Positions 13,701-22,242 of a stretch of DNA of 64,000 nt are shown one piece after another. Where the stretch lies: contig OX393549.1 of assembly GCA_947650365.1 (NCBI GenBank), positions 20,636,572 to 20,700,571 on the forward strand. Reading direction: 5' to 3'. The stretch's first letter is position 1; the number at the start of each line of letters is the position of its first letter. Under the pieces are notes generated by a model. The model ran no database searches. It was not told the DNA's origin and was given only the letters and a program-made list of their open reading frames with translations. The DNA comes from Chamaelirium japonicum (lineage: Eukaryota > Streptophyta > Magnoliopsida > Liliales > Melanthiaceae). A program made the position numbers and the translations under genes.

Positions 13701-16510
13701 GTTTTTATTTTGTATATAATGAATATAATATTTTATAGGGTTATTTTGACTTTGCCCTCAAATTTTGCCTTAAATTAGACTTTACCCCCATATTTTCATT
13801 AATTAGACTTTACCCTCCAAAACTAACTATTCCGTCAGCTCACCCCCAAAACTTTATTTCTTTTCCGTCAGCTCCCCCTCTCTCTTAGATGGTGAGCTGA
13901 CGGAACAGTTAGTTTTGGGGGGTAAAGTCTAATTAATAAAAGATGAGGGGTAAAGTCTAATTCAAGGCAAAATTTAGGGGGGCAAAGTCAAAATAACCCT
14001 ATTTTATATACATCTTCGATCTTTTTGGTTCGAAATATATACCTTAACTCAAGTATTCTAATATCACAAAATCAATGATAAGGTAAATACCGGAGCTCGC
14101 GAGTTACTCCCAATTATAACCACCGGACCGCTGCCATCGGTTGACGAACCACTATCGCTGGTCATCGAACAACCGTTGGGTCGCCATCATTGGCCATCGG
14201 ACCACCGTCGTCGATCGCCGGACCACCATCGTTGATCGCTAGACTACAGTCAGACCATTTCCTCCGATCACCAAACTATCGTCGGACACTGGACCTTTGC
14301 CTACCGTCAGACCCCCACTAAACCACGTTGACTGTCGAACCACTGCAGTCAAGTACCGGACCACCATCGGACCTTCGCTTAGCTTCGACCACCGAACTGC
14401 TACTGATCAGTCGTCGGACCACAGTCGGACCTTGTCAATCTCCAATCGTCGGACACCGCGACTTTTAAGTTTTTTAAATTTTGATAAACTTTTAATGCTT
14501 ACCTCAAATTCTGTTTCAAATCAAATGAAGGTACTCAGATACTGAAGTATGTTTGTATTTTAGTAATCTGAATACCTCCCCCATTACTCGTATGTGCAAT
14601 ACCTCCATCCAAACGGAGTCCTAATTTTTAAATATAAATGACCCAAATCTGTCTCCAACTGATAGTTCACTTGGTAAGACGTGCAACCCGTGGCCTTGGT
14701 CAAGGATTTGAAGAAGTGCTAGGACATATTCCCCTACCCCCCCCCCCCCCTCTGTAGCGGTGGGCCTCTCTCTCATCTTAGTGGCGAGTCTTCGGTTATT
14801 AAAAAATCGGACCATTTCTTTTGCTCTTGTGGTGAGTTTCGATCCTTGGTCTATCTTGTGTCGACGCATTAATAGCCCAGTAGGTGCCGCCAAGAACTGG
14901 CGCTCAACTCCGCCACCGAGCGCTGCGCGCAGCTCCGCCCTCTCTCTCTCTCTCTCTCTCTCTCCATAACCATCATTACGCCCAGGTCCGCTACAGAGTG
15001 TTGCCGCATAGCTCCTTCTTATCTTCTCTCTTTCTCTGTCTCTCCCCCCCCCGAGAGAGATAGAGAGAGGGAGGTGGATGCTAGGGTTTTGGGAGAGAAT
15101 GAATTATCTAGTTAAGGCTAATAGGCCAATATATATAGAGTACATGCGTGTTTTCATAGGATCTTGGTGTTAAGGCCAATAGGCCAGACATATTATCTCA
15201 TTTTCTCTTCTTTATTATTATTTAGTTATTGCATGCTATATAATCTATCAAATTTCTCAAAATCATTGCCTATTTCAAAAAGTAATTATTGGAAACTATT
15301 GTTTGCCAGAAGCAACTAATGCTTTTCCAAGAAACCTTATTCATTCCTAGAAGTTTAATTGTCCAAGAAAAGAAATATTTAAATAATTTTATTTTCTATG
15401 GAATTATCCAAAATTACAACCAACAATAAGCTGGTCCATTTATTGAGGTCGCATCCCAGTGGCGAAACACCTAACCCCCATCCCACATGTCATGATGTAA
15501 TCGAATCCCGTGGGCTCCCGTCTTTTTGGTGGGTCTATATCTTGCCTCTATGACGAGCTTATCACTCGCCTCTAACAGGTTTATCTGTGCTCATGTGTGG
15601 AAATATTATACAGCTAAACTGCATTATACCGCATAATTAGGTCTATGTGCTCACAATTGCCACATGTTAGGAAGAAACTTATCAACAAAATCGTATGCAA
15701 GTTAACTTATCGGGCGCCATGTGGTACAGCTTGCGCATCCTCCATCAGTACCGCTTCTTCGGACCACAGCCTGCTCGTCCCCAACGGCAGCTACGCCCTC
15801 ACCGCCAACGACTGCATCCTCTGCAACTGCAGCTCCTCCAAGTGAGCCCCCCTACCCCTTTTTGTCTGTAATGTTCAAGGCTCATGGTGGAATTAGTCCC
15901 TCCAGAACTTGCAACTCCCAGGAATTGGTCCCATTCATATGTTCTATCCATAAGAGGGCTTTTTCGTTTGCTTGTATCTTGGTTTGTAAAACCCATCGTA
16001 CCTGGTGGTCTAATGGGAAGAATATGGGTATGGGCCGAATTCCTGGGAGTTGCGAGTCCCAGGAAAGGAACACAGCTCTGCTTGATGAACAGCTCCACTG
16101 ATGGATATGCATTGCCTAATTACAACTTAGGCTGGACTGCCGCCCTACCCAAGGACTGAGCTCGTCGGTGTGCCCTGCGGCGATGTGCGGGAGCCTGTAC
16201 ATCGGGAACACCTCCACCTCGGGCTGCGACATCATGTCGTGCAGCTACGGCGGCTACACCAACGACACCCGCGGCTTCAGAATCCTGGCCACCAACACCA
16301 CCACCCAATCCACATGCAGCGGTAGGGACGGTACACATCCTTCGTGCTAGCTTTTAATCGTTTCGTCGCAAGAGGACTAATGCAGGGTGTGTTAATTTCT
16401 TCTCGAATCGAGCAGGTGGAGGGGCGCCGGCGTCGGGATTGAAGGGGGCAAACTGGATTGAGCTTCTCATTATCCTCCACATTGCTTTGTTTTGTCTCGG
16501 CGTTCTGTAA
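10780..16510 (+). CDS. LysM-domain GPI-anchored protein, LYM1/LYM3 (LYP4/LYP6) type; 4 exons
   Basis: The exons are 10780-11440, 15730-15841, 16131-16321 and 16416-16510. All have GT-AG borders and compatible phases, and give 352 residues, the usual family length. Residues 1-26 form a signal peptide (RIAAASLLVASSLISAVSA). Three LysM-like modules follow at about 44-95, 108-157 and 172-219, separated by the family's Cys-X-Cys pairs (96/98 and 160/162). A Cys-rich, Asn-glycosylatable region comes next. The last about 30 residues are a small-residue patch (SGGGAPASG) and a hydrophobic tail (ELLIILHIALFCLGVL) typical of GPI attachment. Family members sit on the outer face of the plasma membrane, bind peptidoglycan or chitin fragments and signal through a LysM kinase such as CERK1. 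In-frame ATGs at 10657 and 10750 could lengthen the N-terminus; 10780 gives the cleanest signal peptide. Intron 1 (4.3 kb) is full of repeats. No break is seen. Confidence 0.9.
11719..12147 (+). mobile_element. GGGTC-rich MITE-like repeat, copy 1 (LysM intron 1)
   Basis: It starts with AGGGCTGGCAATTTCGGACC and ends near TTGACACCCCT. The body is dense in ACGGGTC, GGGTCCGGGT and TTTAATAAACGGG words, in the same order as copies at 13137, 20155 and (reverse strand) 42311. It includes GGGTCGGGTCGGGTC, which fits a G-quadruplex pattern. Terminal inverted similarity (GGGCTGGCAA / TTGACACCCC) suggests a non-autonomous DNA transposon. No coding capacity. Confidence 0.7.
12148..12506. other. LysM intron 1 spacer
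   Basis: Ordinary intronic sequence between two repeats. I see no gene or bounded element. Confidence 0.4.
12507..12809 (+). mobile_element. GCGGTTT-rich MITE-like repeat, copy 1
   Basis: It begins GGGATGGCAACGATGCGG and ends CCGCACCTTTGCCATTCC, an imperfect terminal inverted repeat. The interior repeats GCGGTTTCGGTTTTG and AAAACCGCACCG words in both orientations. Similar but shorter stretches lie at about 18400-18620 and 38660-38975. Confidence 0.65.
13137..13605 (+). mobile_element. GGGTC-rich MITE-like repeat, copy 2 (LysM intron 1)
   Basis: Same family and same orientation as 11719-12147. It starts AGAGCTGGCAATTTTGGACC and ends CCGTTGACATCCCTGG. GGGTCGGGTCGGGTCGGGT occurs inside (about 13327-13345). 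Confidence 0.7.
13737..14001. mobile_element. Foldback MITE in LysM intron 1
   Basis: The arms TAGGGTTATTTTGACTTTGC and GCAAAGTCAAAATAACCCTA are perfect complements. The inverted pairing continues inward through AATTAGACTTTACCC and AACTAACT.TTCCGTCAGCT to a small centre near 13870. It is a hairpin-like element of about 264 bp without coding capacity. Confidence 0.85.
14090..14460. repeat. Irregular CCACCGTCGGACC-type minisatellite
   Basis: Degenerate units built on GGACCACCATCG and CCGTCGGACC follow each other, with spacing of roughly 25-35 bp. They are intronic. An open frame exists only because the units avoid stops. Confidence 0.45.
14655..14815 (+). mobile_element. tRNA-derived SINE, family 3 (partial)
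   Basis: AACTGATAGTTCACTTGGTA resembles a tRNA A box region. CCTTGGTCAAGGATTTGAAG sits at the B box position. The downstream CTTAGTGGCGAGTCTTC matches the copy on the - strand at 53090-53240. A C run interrupts it at about 14740. It is a degraded SINE rather than a tRNA gene, since no cloverleaf closes. Confidence 0.55.
14939..14965. repeat. (CT)n microsatellite
   Basis: A short CT array in LysM intron 1. A GA-rich stretch follows at about 15051-15073. Confidence 0.9.
15893..16076. mobile_element. Small foldback element in LysM intron 2
   Basis: CTTGCAACTCCCAGGAATT at about 15909-15927 is mirrored by AATTCCTGGGAGTTGCGAG at about 16038-16056, with further pairing outward. It fills most of the 289-bp intron 2 without touching either splice site. 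Confidence 0.65.
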
Positions 16511-16590
16511 CACGACTCTTGAAATGCATTCATAAATATTTCTCAAAGTTTGCTCTGCTTCTGATTCTGTTTTCAGTTTTGTTACGAGTA

Positions 16591-17177
16591 TGTTGAGATG
16601 GTCACACGGGTTAGTCCCACACCGATAATGGGCGTGGGTGATGCACACTTTATATATCAGTTTTGGACCCTCTCTTACAAGCTGGTTTTGTGAGGATGTG
16701 GATATCCAAGATTGGTTTCTTCAATTGGTTTCAGAGTTAGATCTCACCTGACTCTCCTTCTCTATGTGGTTCCGTTGCACCCTCTTCTTCCTCTGATCAA
16801 GATCTTCTTCGTTCCTCTGATCGGGAAACACTCGGGAAACACTCTGCGTGCGGGCGGGTGTTGAGAATAGTCCCACATCGGTAAAGAGGTGAGAGTTCCA
16901 CGTTTTCATATATCGTTGCCCTCTCCCTCTTATCACCTGTTTTGAGGGGGCATGGGAATTGTAACATGGTATCAGAGTTTGACCAGTTCCAGTATCACAT
17001 CCCGATTGTGCCCTTACCACGTGTGTCTGGCATGAGGGGGGGGGGGGGGGGGGGTGTTGAGATGGTATCCACATCGATAATGGGAGCGGGTGATTTGCAA
17101 TTTATATATTAGTCTTGGATCTCCCCTTACAAGCCGGTTTTGTGAGGATATAGGTATCCAAGGTTGGGTTCTTCGCA
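16591..17177 (+). mobile_element. TRIM-type LTR array just downstream of the LysM gene
   Basis: Three short LTR-like units share orientation. LTR1 (16591-16723) and LTR3 (17055-17177) are similar (TGTTGAGATGGT start, ACAAGC.GGTTTTGTGAGGAT near the end). LTR2 (16859-16966) is a different subtype that also begins TGTTGAGA. LTR1 and LTR2 are followed by TGGTTTCAGAG and TGGTATCAGAG, initiator tRNA-Met primer sites. A 19-base G run (17036-17054) directly before LTR3 is a polypurine tract. It lies 81 bp after the LysM stop codon, so it may form part of its 3' untranslated region. Confidence 0.75.
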
Positions 17178-17751
17178 TAGTATCAATGCTCTAATACCAT
17201 ATTGAATGAAACTTAATGAATTGTTTGACAACTTTGGATTGGGGGAAGCTTTTCGGTGCTCCCGCCACGATCTTCCAATTGTCAGGGCATTAGTCAGACA
17301 CAATCATTGAACCACGAGCGAATCCAAGTGCATCGGCTCTCTCGATCATTTTATTATTTGTACCATCATGTGCGTGCACATACACATAGTTCCCATGCAG
17401 TTTGCTGTGCTTTTCATTCTGTTTTCGGTTTTGTTATGGGTACGATCGAGTGCTATAATACCATGTTGAATGACTAGGATTGTTTGACAACTTTGGAATC
17501 TACGTGGGATATCGATCGACATGATACATCCGGTGTAAATGTCGATGAGGATTTGGAAAACAATCTGGTCCGTTTAGTTTTTCATCCATCTTTCGAGTAG
17601 CTGGATGACCCCTACCAGTTTATTAAAATAAGTAAAAAATACAAAATGTGCTTAAGAGGTATCAGACATCCAAAAGAGAACCCTGACCTACAAGGTCTAA
17701 CACGAATATTTAAGTTGGCGTTGTACCTTCGAAAGTTAGAATCTATCTTGG
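17178..17751. other. Flank of the TRIM array
   Basis: A degenerate primer-site-like TAGTATCAATGCTC follows LTR3. TTCTGTTTTCGGTTTTGTTA at about 17417 repeats the sequence just before LTR1 (about 16566), and TTGACAACTTTGGA occurs twice (17224 and 17478). The array therefore probably extended further and has decayed. No gene seen. Confidence 0.4.
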
Positions 17752-17754
17752 TTA

Positions 17755-18122
17755 GGGCATCTCCAGCCTTTACTCAAATCGTTACTCAGATTTGAATCCG
17801 AGTAAAATCGTCTAAAAAACAACTCCATCCTTTTACTCAAACTTATACCAAACTGAGTTTTACTCAAAATTTTCACCAAATCGGGGGAGACTCAAATCCC
17901 ATCCAAATTCTAACGGTCATCCCAAGGCCTCTCCTATTTACAAATTTTGTCATCCAATTTTGAGTTTTACTCAAATTTGAGTAAAAAATCTGAGTAAAAG
18001 GGTTGGAGTGCTTGTATCAGATTGAGTTTTACTTGAATTTGAGCAAGGACTGAAGCACTAAGTATCATATTGAGTTTTTACTCGGATTTGAGTAAAAATC
18101 TAAGTAAGGGCTGGAGATGCTC
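17755..18122. mobile_element. Tourist-like (PIF/Harbinger) MITE
   Basis: The 368-bp element starts GGGCATCTCCAGCC and ends GGCTGGAGATGCTC, a 14-bp terminal inverted repeat with one mismatch. TTA flanks both sides (17752-17754 and 18123-18125), the family's 3-bp target duplication. The interior consists of repeated TTTGAGTAAAA words in both orientations. Confidence 0.9.
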
Positions 18123-18399
18123 TTAGACCATATTATTCTGTGTTTTTGGCGGAGTTAGCCTACCACGAGGGGATGCATCATGGACCAGAGCTAATAGCCT
18201 CGTGAGATGAGTCATGTCCATGGTATCCAGTAAGTGTGCAGGTTTTCAAGGCATGAGCCTAGTTGCACTGGGGCCTTAGCACTTGAGGTCTTCCTAAGTG
18301 TTGTTGCATGGTGTTCCCTCACGGGCTTCCTCTATGAATGTGCAGTCAAAAGCTCATGCATAGCCTAGGCACAAGGGGTGAGCCTAGGCACAGGGGGTG

Positions 18400-18620
18400 A
18401 GCCGTTGCGGTGCGGTTTCGGTTTGACCAAAACCGTATAAAACCATTTGGTTTATTATAACTGTGGTGCACCACACTGTATGATGTGATTTTGATTTCAC
18501 ATAGTGGTACACATCACGGTGCGGTGCGGTACGATTTTGGTGTGCCAGTTAGGTGTTGCGGTGCGGTTTCGATTTAGCCCAAAACTGCACCGAAAACCGC
18601 ACCGTTGCGGTCCCTTCCCC
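18400..18620. mobile_element. GCGGTTT-rich repeat, copy 2
   Basis: GTTGCGGTGCGGTTTCGG, AAAACCGTATAAAACC and GCACCGAAAACCGCACC words match the element at 12507-12809. The ends are unclear. Confidence 0.55.
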
Positions 18621-19590
18621 ACATTGAAATTAGTCCATATTAGAAGTCCAGCCACTACCCCCACATTGAAATTAGTCTATATTGGAAGTCCGGCCCGTCA
18701 TTGGTGGCCATGACAAGGGCCCCACACATTAGCCATGCGGGCTCAATGAGGGGGCTGCTGTTGCTTAATGAGTTTGGATGAAAGTTGGTTGATTTGGGTT
18801 GGATAAAGGTTGGTGTTTTGCTTGGCGTGAAGTCACGGGATAGCGATCCACGTGTGGGATCCATCCCTTAATCCTGACTGCATGGGATTAAGTCTCCCAT
18901 GCGTACACGCACCCCTCGGCCCCAGCCGGCCTGTCCCCAGTGGCATAGCCAGGAACTCACTATAGTGAGGGCAAGAAAATTCAAAAACCTAAAATTCTCT
19001 CTTTTTATAATAGTATAAGTGTGGATAGAAGAACATACCAAACTATTGTTTTGAGAGACACAAGATGCAATGACACAGGAGAATCAATGCTCAGAAGTCA
19101 GCCTAGCAGAGTAGCATGCCATGTGGTGCGCCGGTGTAGCCTATGCGAGGCTGCGGCATGCGAGCTGCGAGCACTGTGAGGTGGCAGAGCCAGGAATTCG
19201 TTCTAGTGGGGGCGATCTTTGCTTGGTTTCAAGTGTTTTACCCAATTTCGATATACTAACAAAGGATTTGAATTGACTATAAAAATTTAATATTTTCATA
19301 AAAATGAGAGACAAAACCCTAAATCTATCTCTTCACGAAACTCAAACAGTAACAACCAGGACAAGAAAGCTCAAACCCGAATCATCCGTCTCTTCACAAA
19401 TCACGATAGTGCGAGCGTGGATAAAACTTAGCTACCATTTTTGAGACATTGGATGCAGTCACGTAGAGGAAATCAAAACAATCAAAACCCAGGTGGAGAA
19501 AAGATCTAAAGAAACGATCATTTGCTCTGAATCATCACCAAACGACCTAAACCCTTTCAATTGTTGACTGAAAAGAAACATGGCATAAAT

Positions 19591-19592
<2 letters not shown>
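18621..19592. other. Unassigned intergenic sequence
   Basis: I recognise no gene. A short phrase, ATTGAAATTAGTC.ATATT.GAAGTCC, is repeated at about 18624 and 18664. The rest is unremarkable. Confidence 0.4.

Positions 19593-19669
<77 letters not shown>
19593..19669. repeat. (GA)n microsatellite
   Basis: About 75 bp of GA with one TA interruption. Confidence 0.95.
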
Positions 19670-19670
<1 letters not shown>

Positions 19671-19966
19671 GATCATAGAATTAGTATGGGGAATATTTTA
19701 GGAAAATTTTATTCATACCCCATAAATCTGTAATTAGCCCCCATTTCCAACAAACTTGAACACACCCCAATTTTTTTTCATACCCCATGCCTATCCCAAA
19801 AATACCCTTCCCCCTTACACCCCACCTTCAATACACCCCAGTTAAATGGCCCACCCCCAACTTGATTATACCCCAATCAACACGTACCCCCTTAAATATA
19901 CCCCAATTATATGCACTCTTGAATACACCCCACTCTTAAATAAACCCCATGCAGTTGACTGATACT

Positions 19967-20022
19967 TTTTTTTTTTTGAGATCGACGGGTGTCCCGAAAC
20001 CTTTCGGCAATGGCCCACTTCC
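19967..20022 (-). mobile_element. 5'-truncated SINE (same 3' end as 39675-39889)
   Basis: A T run followed by GAGATCGACGGGTGTCCCGA is the complement of the tail of the SINE at 39675. AGTTGACTGATACT (19953-19966) and AGTTGGCTGATACT (20023-20036) flank it as a 14-bp duplication with one mismatch. Only about 45 bp of body survives. Confidence 0.8.
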
Positions 20023-20154
20023 AGTTGGCTGATACTGAAGGCACAAGTAGAGCTGCAACTTGGGTTGGCCAACCTGAACCCAAACCCGAGTCCAACCCAA
20101 ACCCAACCCGAATTTGGCGAGCTAATCCGAGCCCAACCCGAATTATTTCTCCTC

Positions 20155-20625
20155 GACCCGACAGGACCCGACACGAAGTTAGCGGGTCTGGGTCAAGGCT
20201 AAACGGTTCGGGTCGTAAACGGGTCGACACGATAGACCCGTTTAATAAACGGGTTGGGTCCGGGTTTAGGGTCTGGACACGGTAGACCCGGGAAGACCCG
20301 TTTAGTATTCAACGGGTCGTGTCGGGTCGGGTCGGGGTCGGTTCTACCAGCAATCCGATACTATAATATATAATACCAGTGGGTCTTTCGGATCAGGTCG
20401 GGTCAAGTCGGATTGGGTCGGATCGGGTCAACTGAATAGATCCGGGTGGTAAACGGGTCTTAACCGGGGTCTTATAGTGTCTACCTGTTTATTAGCGAGT
20501 CGGGTACGGGTTTAGGATCTAGACACGATTAGTTAAACGGGTCGGGTCCGGGTCTAGGGGTTTTGGACACGACACGAAACTAGACACGACACGAACCCGA
20601 CACGACACGACTCATTGCCACCACT
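20155..20625 (+). mobile_element. GGGTC-rich MITE-like repeat, copy 3
   Basis: Same word order as copies 1 and 2 (ACGAAGTTAGCGGGTCTGGG, TTTAATAAACGGG, GATTAGTTAAACGGGTC). It is inserted in the foldback element at 19690-20925. Confidence 0.7.
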
Positions 20626-21000
20626 AGCTGCAACTTGGGCGGGCCAACCCGAACCAACCCGACTTTGGATGGGTTAACCCAAACCCACCCCGCACAACCC
20701 GGCCAAACCTGACGGGTTGGGCTTGGGCTAAGTTTAAAACAAATATTGGGTTGGGTTGGGGGTACAAAAGACGCTGAGCAGGGGCTTTGGGGTTTGGGGT
20801 ACAAAAAAAAAAGGGCATTGTTGGTATTAAAGGATTGTTGAGTAAGTTATTGAGAAACGCTAGGGATACGGGGGCTAATTACAGATTTTTGGGGTATGAA
20901 TAAAATTTCCCATATTTTATTCTTCAAATACTTCACTTTTAGTTCATAAGCACACAAAAGCCTTCCATCCAAAAAAAACATTACACAAAAAATCATGGAT

Positions 21001-21145
<145 letters not shown>

Positions 21146-21149
21146 GCTC

Positions 21150-22040
21150 AAAAATACTTATGCCCCCTTAGTTTATTTTGTTCCAAATAGCTCTATAAAG
21201 TTTGAAATGTTGGTACAATACACCCATTTTTCAACTACGTAATTTCTCATTTGGTAATCTTTATCTGATCAAAACTGTATTGAAGGGGGTAAAAATGTAG
21301 TTTTTTAAACTATAGGGTGGTTAAGTGTAAGGGGAGGTTTAGTAAGAGGGTTTTTTTTTTAATCTCTGTGGGGAAAGCTGCCTCCTCTAGGCCTATGTTG
21401 GCTCCACCAGTGGCTATAGATGAATCATTTTTTTTTTCCCCAGATGCACTAATTGTATCTGGTGGCCCTTCGTGGTTTTTTTTTTTTTTGAACCCCTCAT
21501 CATCTCATCTAAGGGAGGATTAAGGCACCCCCTACCGGTTATTAATTCGATGCAAGTGGGAATCGATCCCAATTCTTGGTTTTAGGTTTTAGGTTTTAGT
21601 GGGGTAACGACACCATAGGGTTAGTTGGGCTGACGTGCATCTAAGGGGTATTAAAATTTGGATAAATTACACTTTACCCCTCTAAAGTATGAGTTCTAAT
21701 CTCCAATAGTCGGTTGGCCCCGGTCGGTGGGCCCGTGCGCATCATAGCCGCACAATGGCTAGCGAGCCGAAAGTGAATCGTAATCCAGTCGCATGTGGCT
21801 TTGATGTGCGCCGGGCCCACTAACCAGTACCAACCGACTGGAGGAGATCCGAACTCTTGAAGTTTAGCTCAAAAACACTTAACCCCCTTATAGTTAAAAA
21901 AAATTACATTTTGCACCCTTCCATTCAGTTTTGATCAGATAAAAATTACCAAATGAGGAAATTAAGTAATCGACAAGAGGGGTCTTGTGCTAATATTTCA
22001 AACTGTAGGGAGCGATTTGAAACAAAATAAACTACAGGCA
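21150..22040. mobile_element. Foldback element with about 150-bp inverted arms
   Basis: CATTTGGTAATCTTTATCTG at about 21250 is mirrored by CAGATAAAAATTACCAAATG at about 21936. AGTTTATTTTGTTCCAAAT is mirrored by ATTTGAAACAAAATAAACT. The intervening 550 bp hold a SINE fragment and a CCCGGTCGGTGGGCCC-like stretch. A single related arm lies at 4721-4855. Confidence 0.6.
21477..21565 (-). mobile_element. SINE family 2 fragment
   Basis: A T run, then CCCCTCATCATCTCATCTAAG, GGAGG and GGGAATCGATCCCAA, which is the complement of a B box (GGATCGATTCC). The pattern matches the copies at 40245-40408 and 40411-40554. The A-box end is missing. Confidence 0.55.
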
Positions 22041-22237
22041 TCCGGGAGTAGAACATCAAGAAGGGGAATACTTTCAACAAAAAAAAAACAATTATTATCT
22101 GTTTTAAAAAAAAGGGGGAAACAAGCTTCAATTATGAAGAGTATGACTGGCGCAATCACGATTTCTTTCGAAAACCCGATCATCATTCCAAGCATGAGCG
22201 ACCAAGTGTCATTCTAGGGTTTCGATGAAACCCTAGT
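22041..22237 (+). other. Host flank left of the large retrotransposon
   Basis: A short frame ending at 22217 (MTGAITISFENPIIIPSMSD-like) is visible, but I recognise no domain. It ends about 25 bp before the insertion. Confidence 0.25.
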
Positions 22238-22242
22238 CTTGT
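22238..22242. repeat. Target site duplication, left copy
   Basis: CTTGT directly precedes the LTR (TG...) and is repeated exactly at 34343-34347 after the other LTR. Confidence 0.95.

Larger units (their letters stand above)
19690..20925. mobile_element. Foldback element with about 50-bp terminal inverted repeats and two nested insertions
   Basis: The left arm contains TTTATTCATACCCCATAAAT and TGTAATTAGCCCCC. The right arm contains the complements GGGGGCTAATTACA and TTGGGGTATGAATAAAATTT. Between them lie a truncated SINE (19967-20022) and a GGGTC element (20155-20625), so this element is older than both. The interior is rich in CCCAACCCGAA-type words. No coding capacity. Confidence 0.65.

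Noticed and set aside
14655..14815. tRNA gene (also 53090-53240, 39675-39889 and 40245-40554)
   Set aside because: A and B boxes are present but no complete cloverleaf; poly-A tails or duplications mark SINEs.
21987..22217. Possible organelle-derived or small host gene left of the retrotransposon
   Set aside because: I could not match the translation to any organelle protein, and it overlaps a foldback arm.
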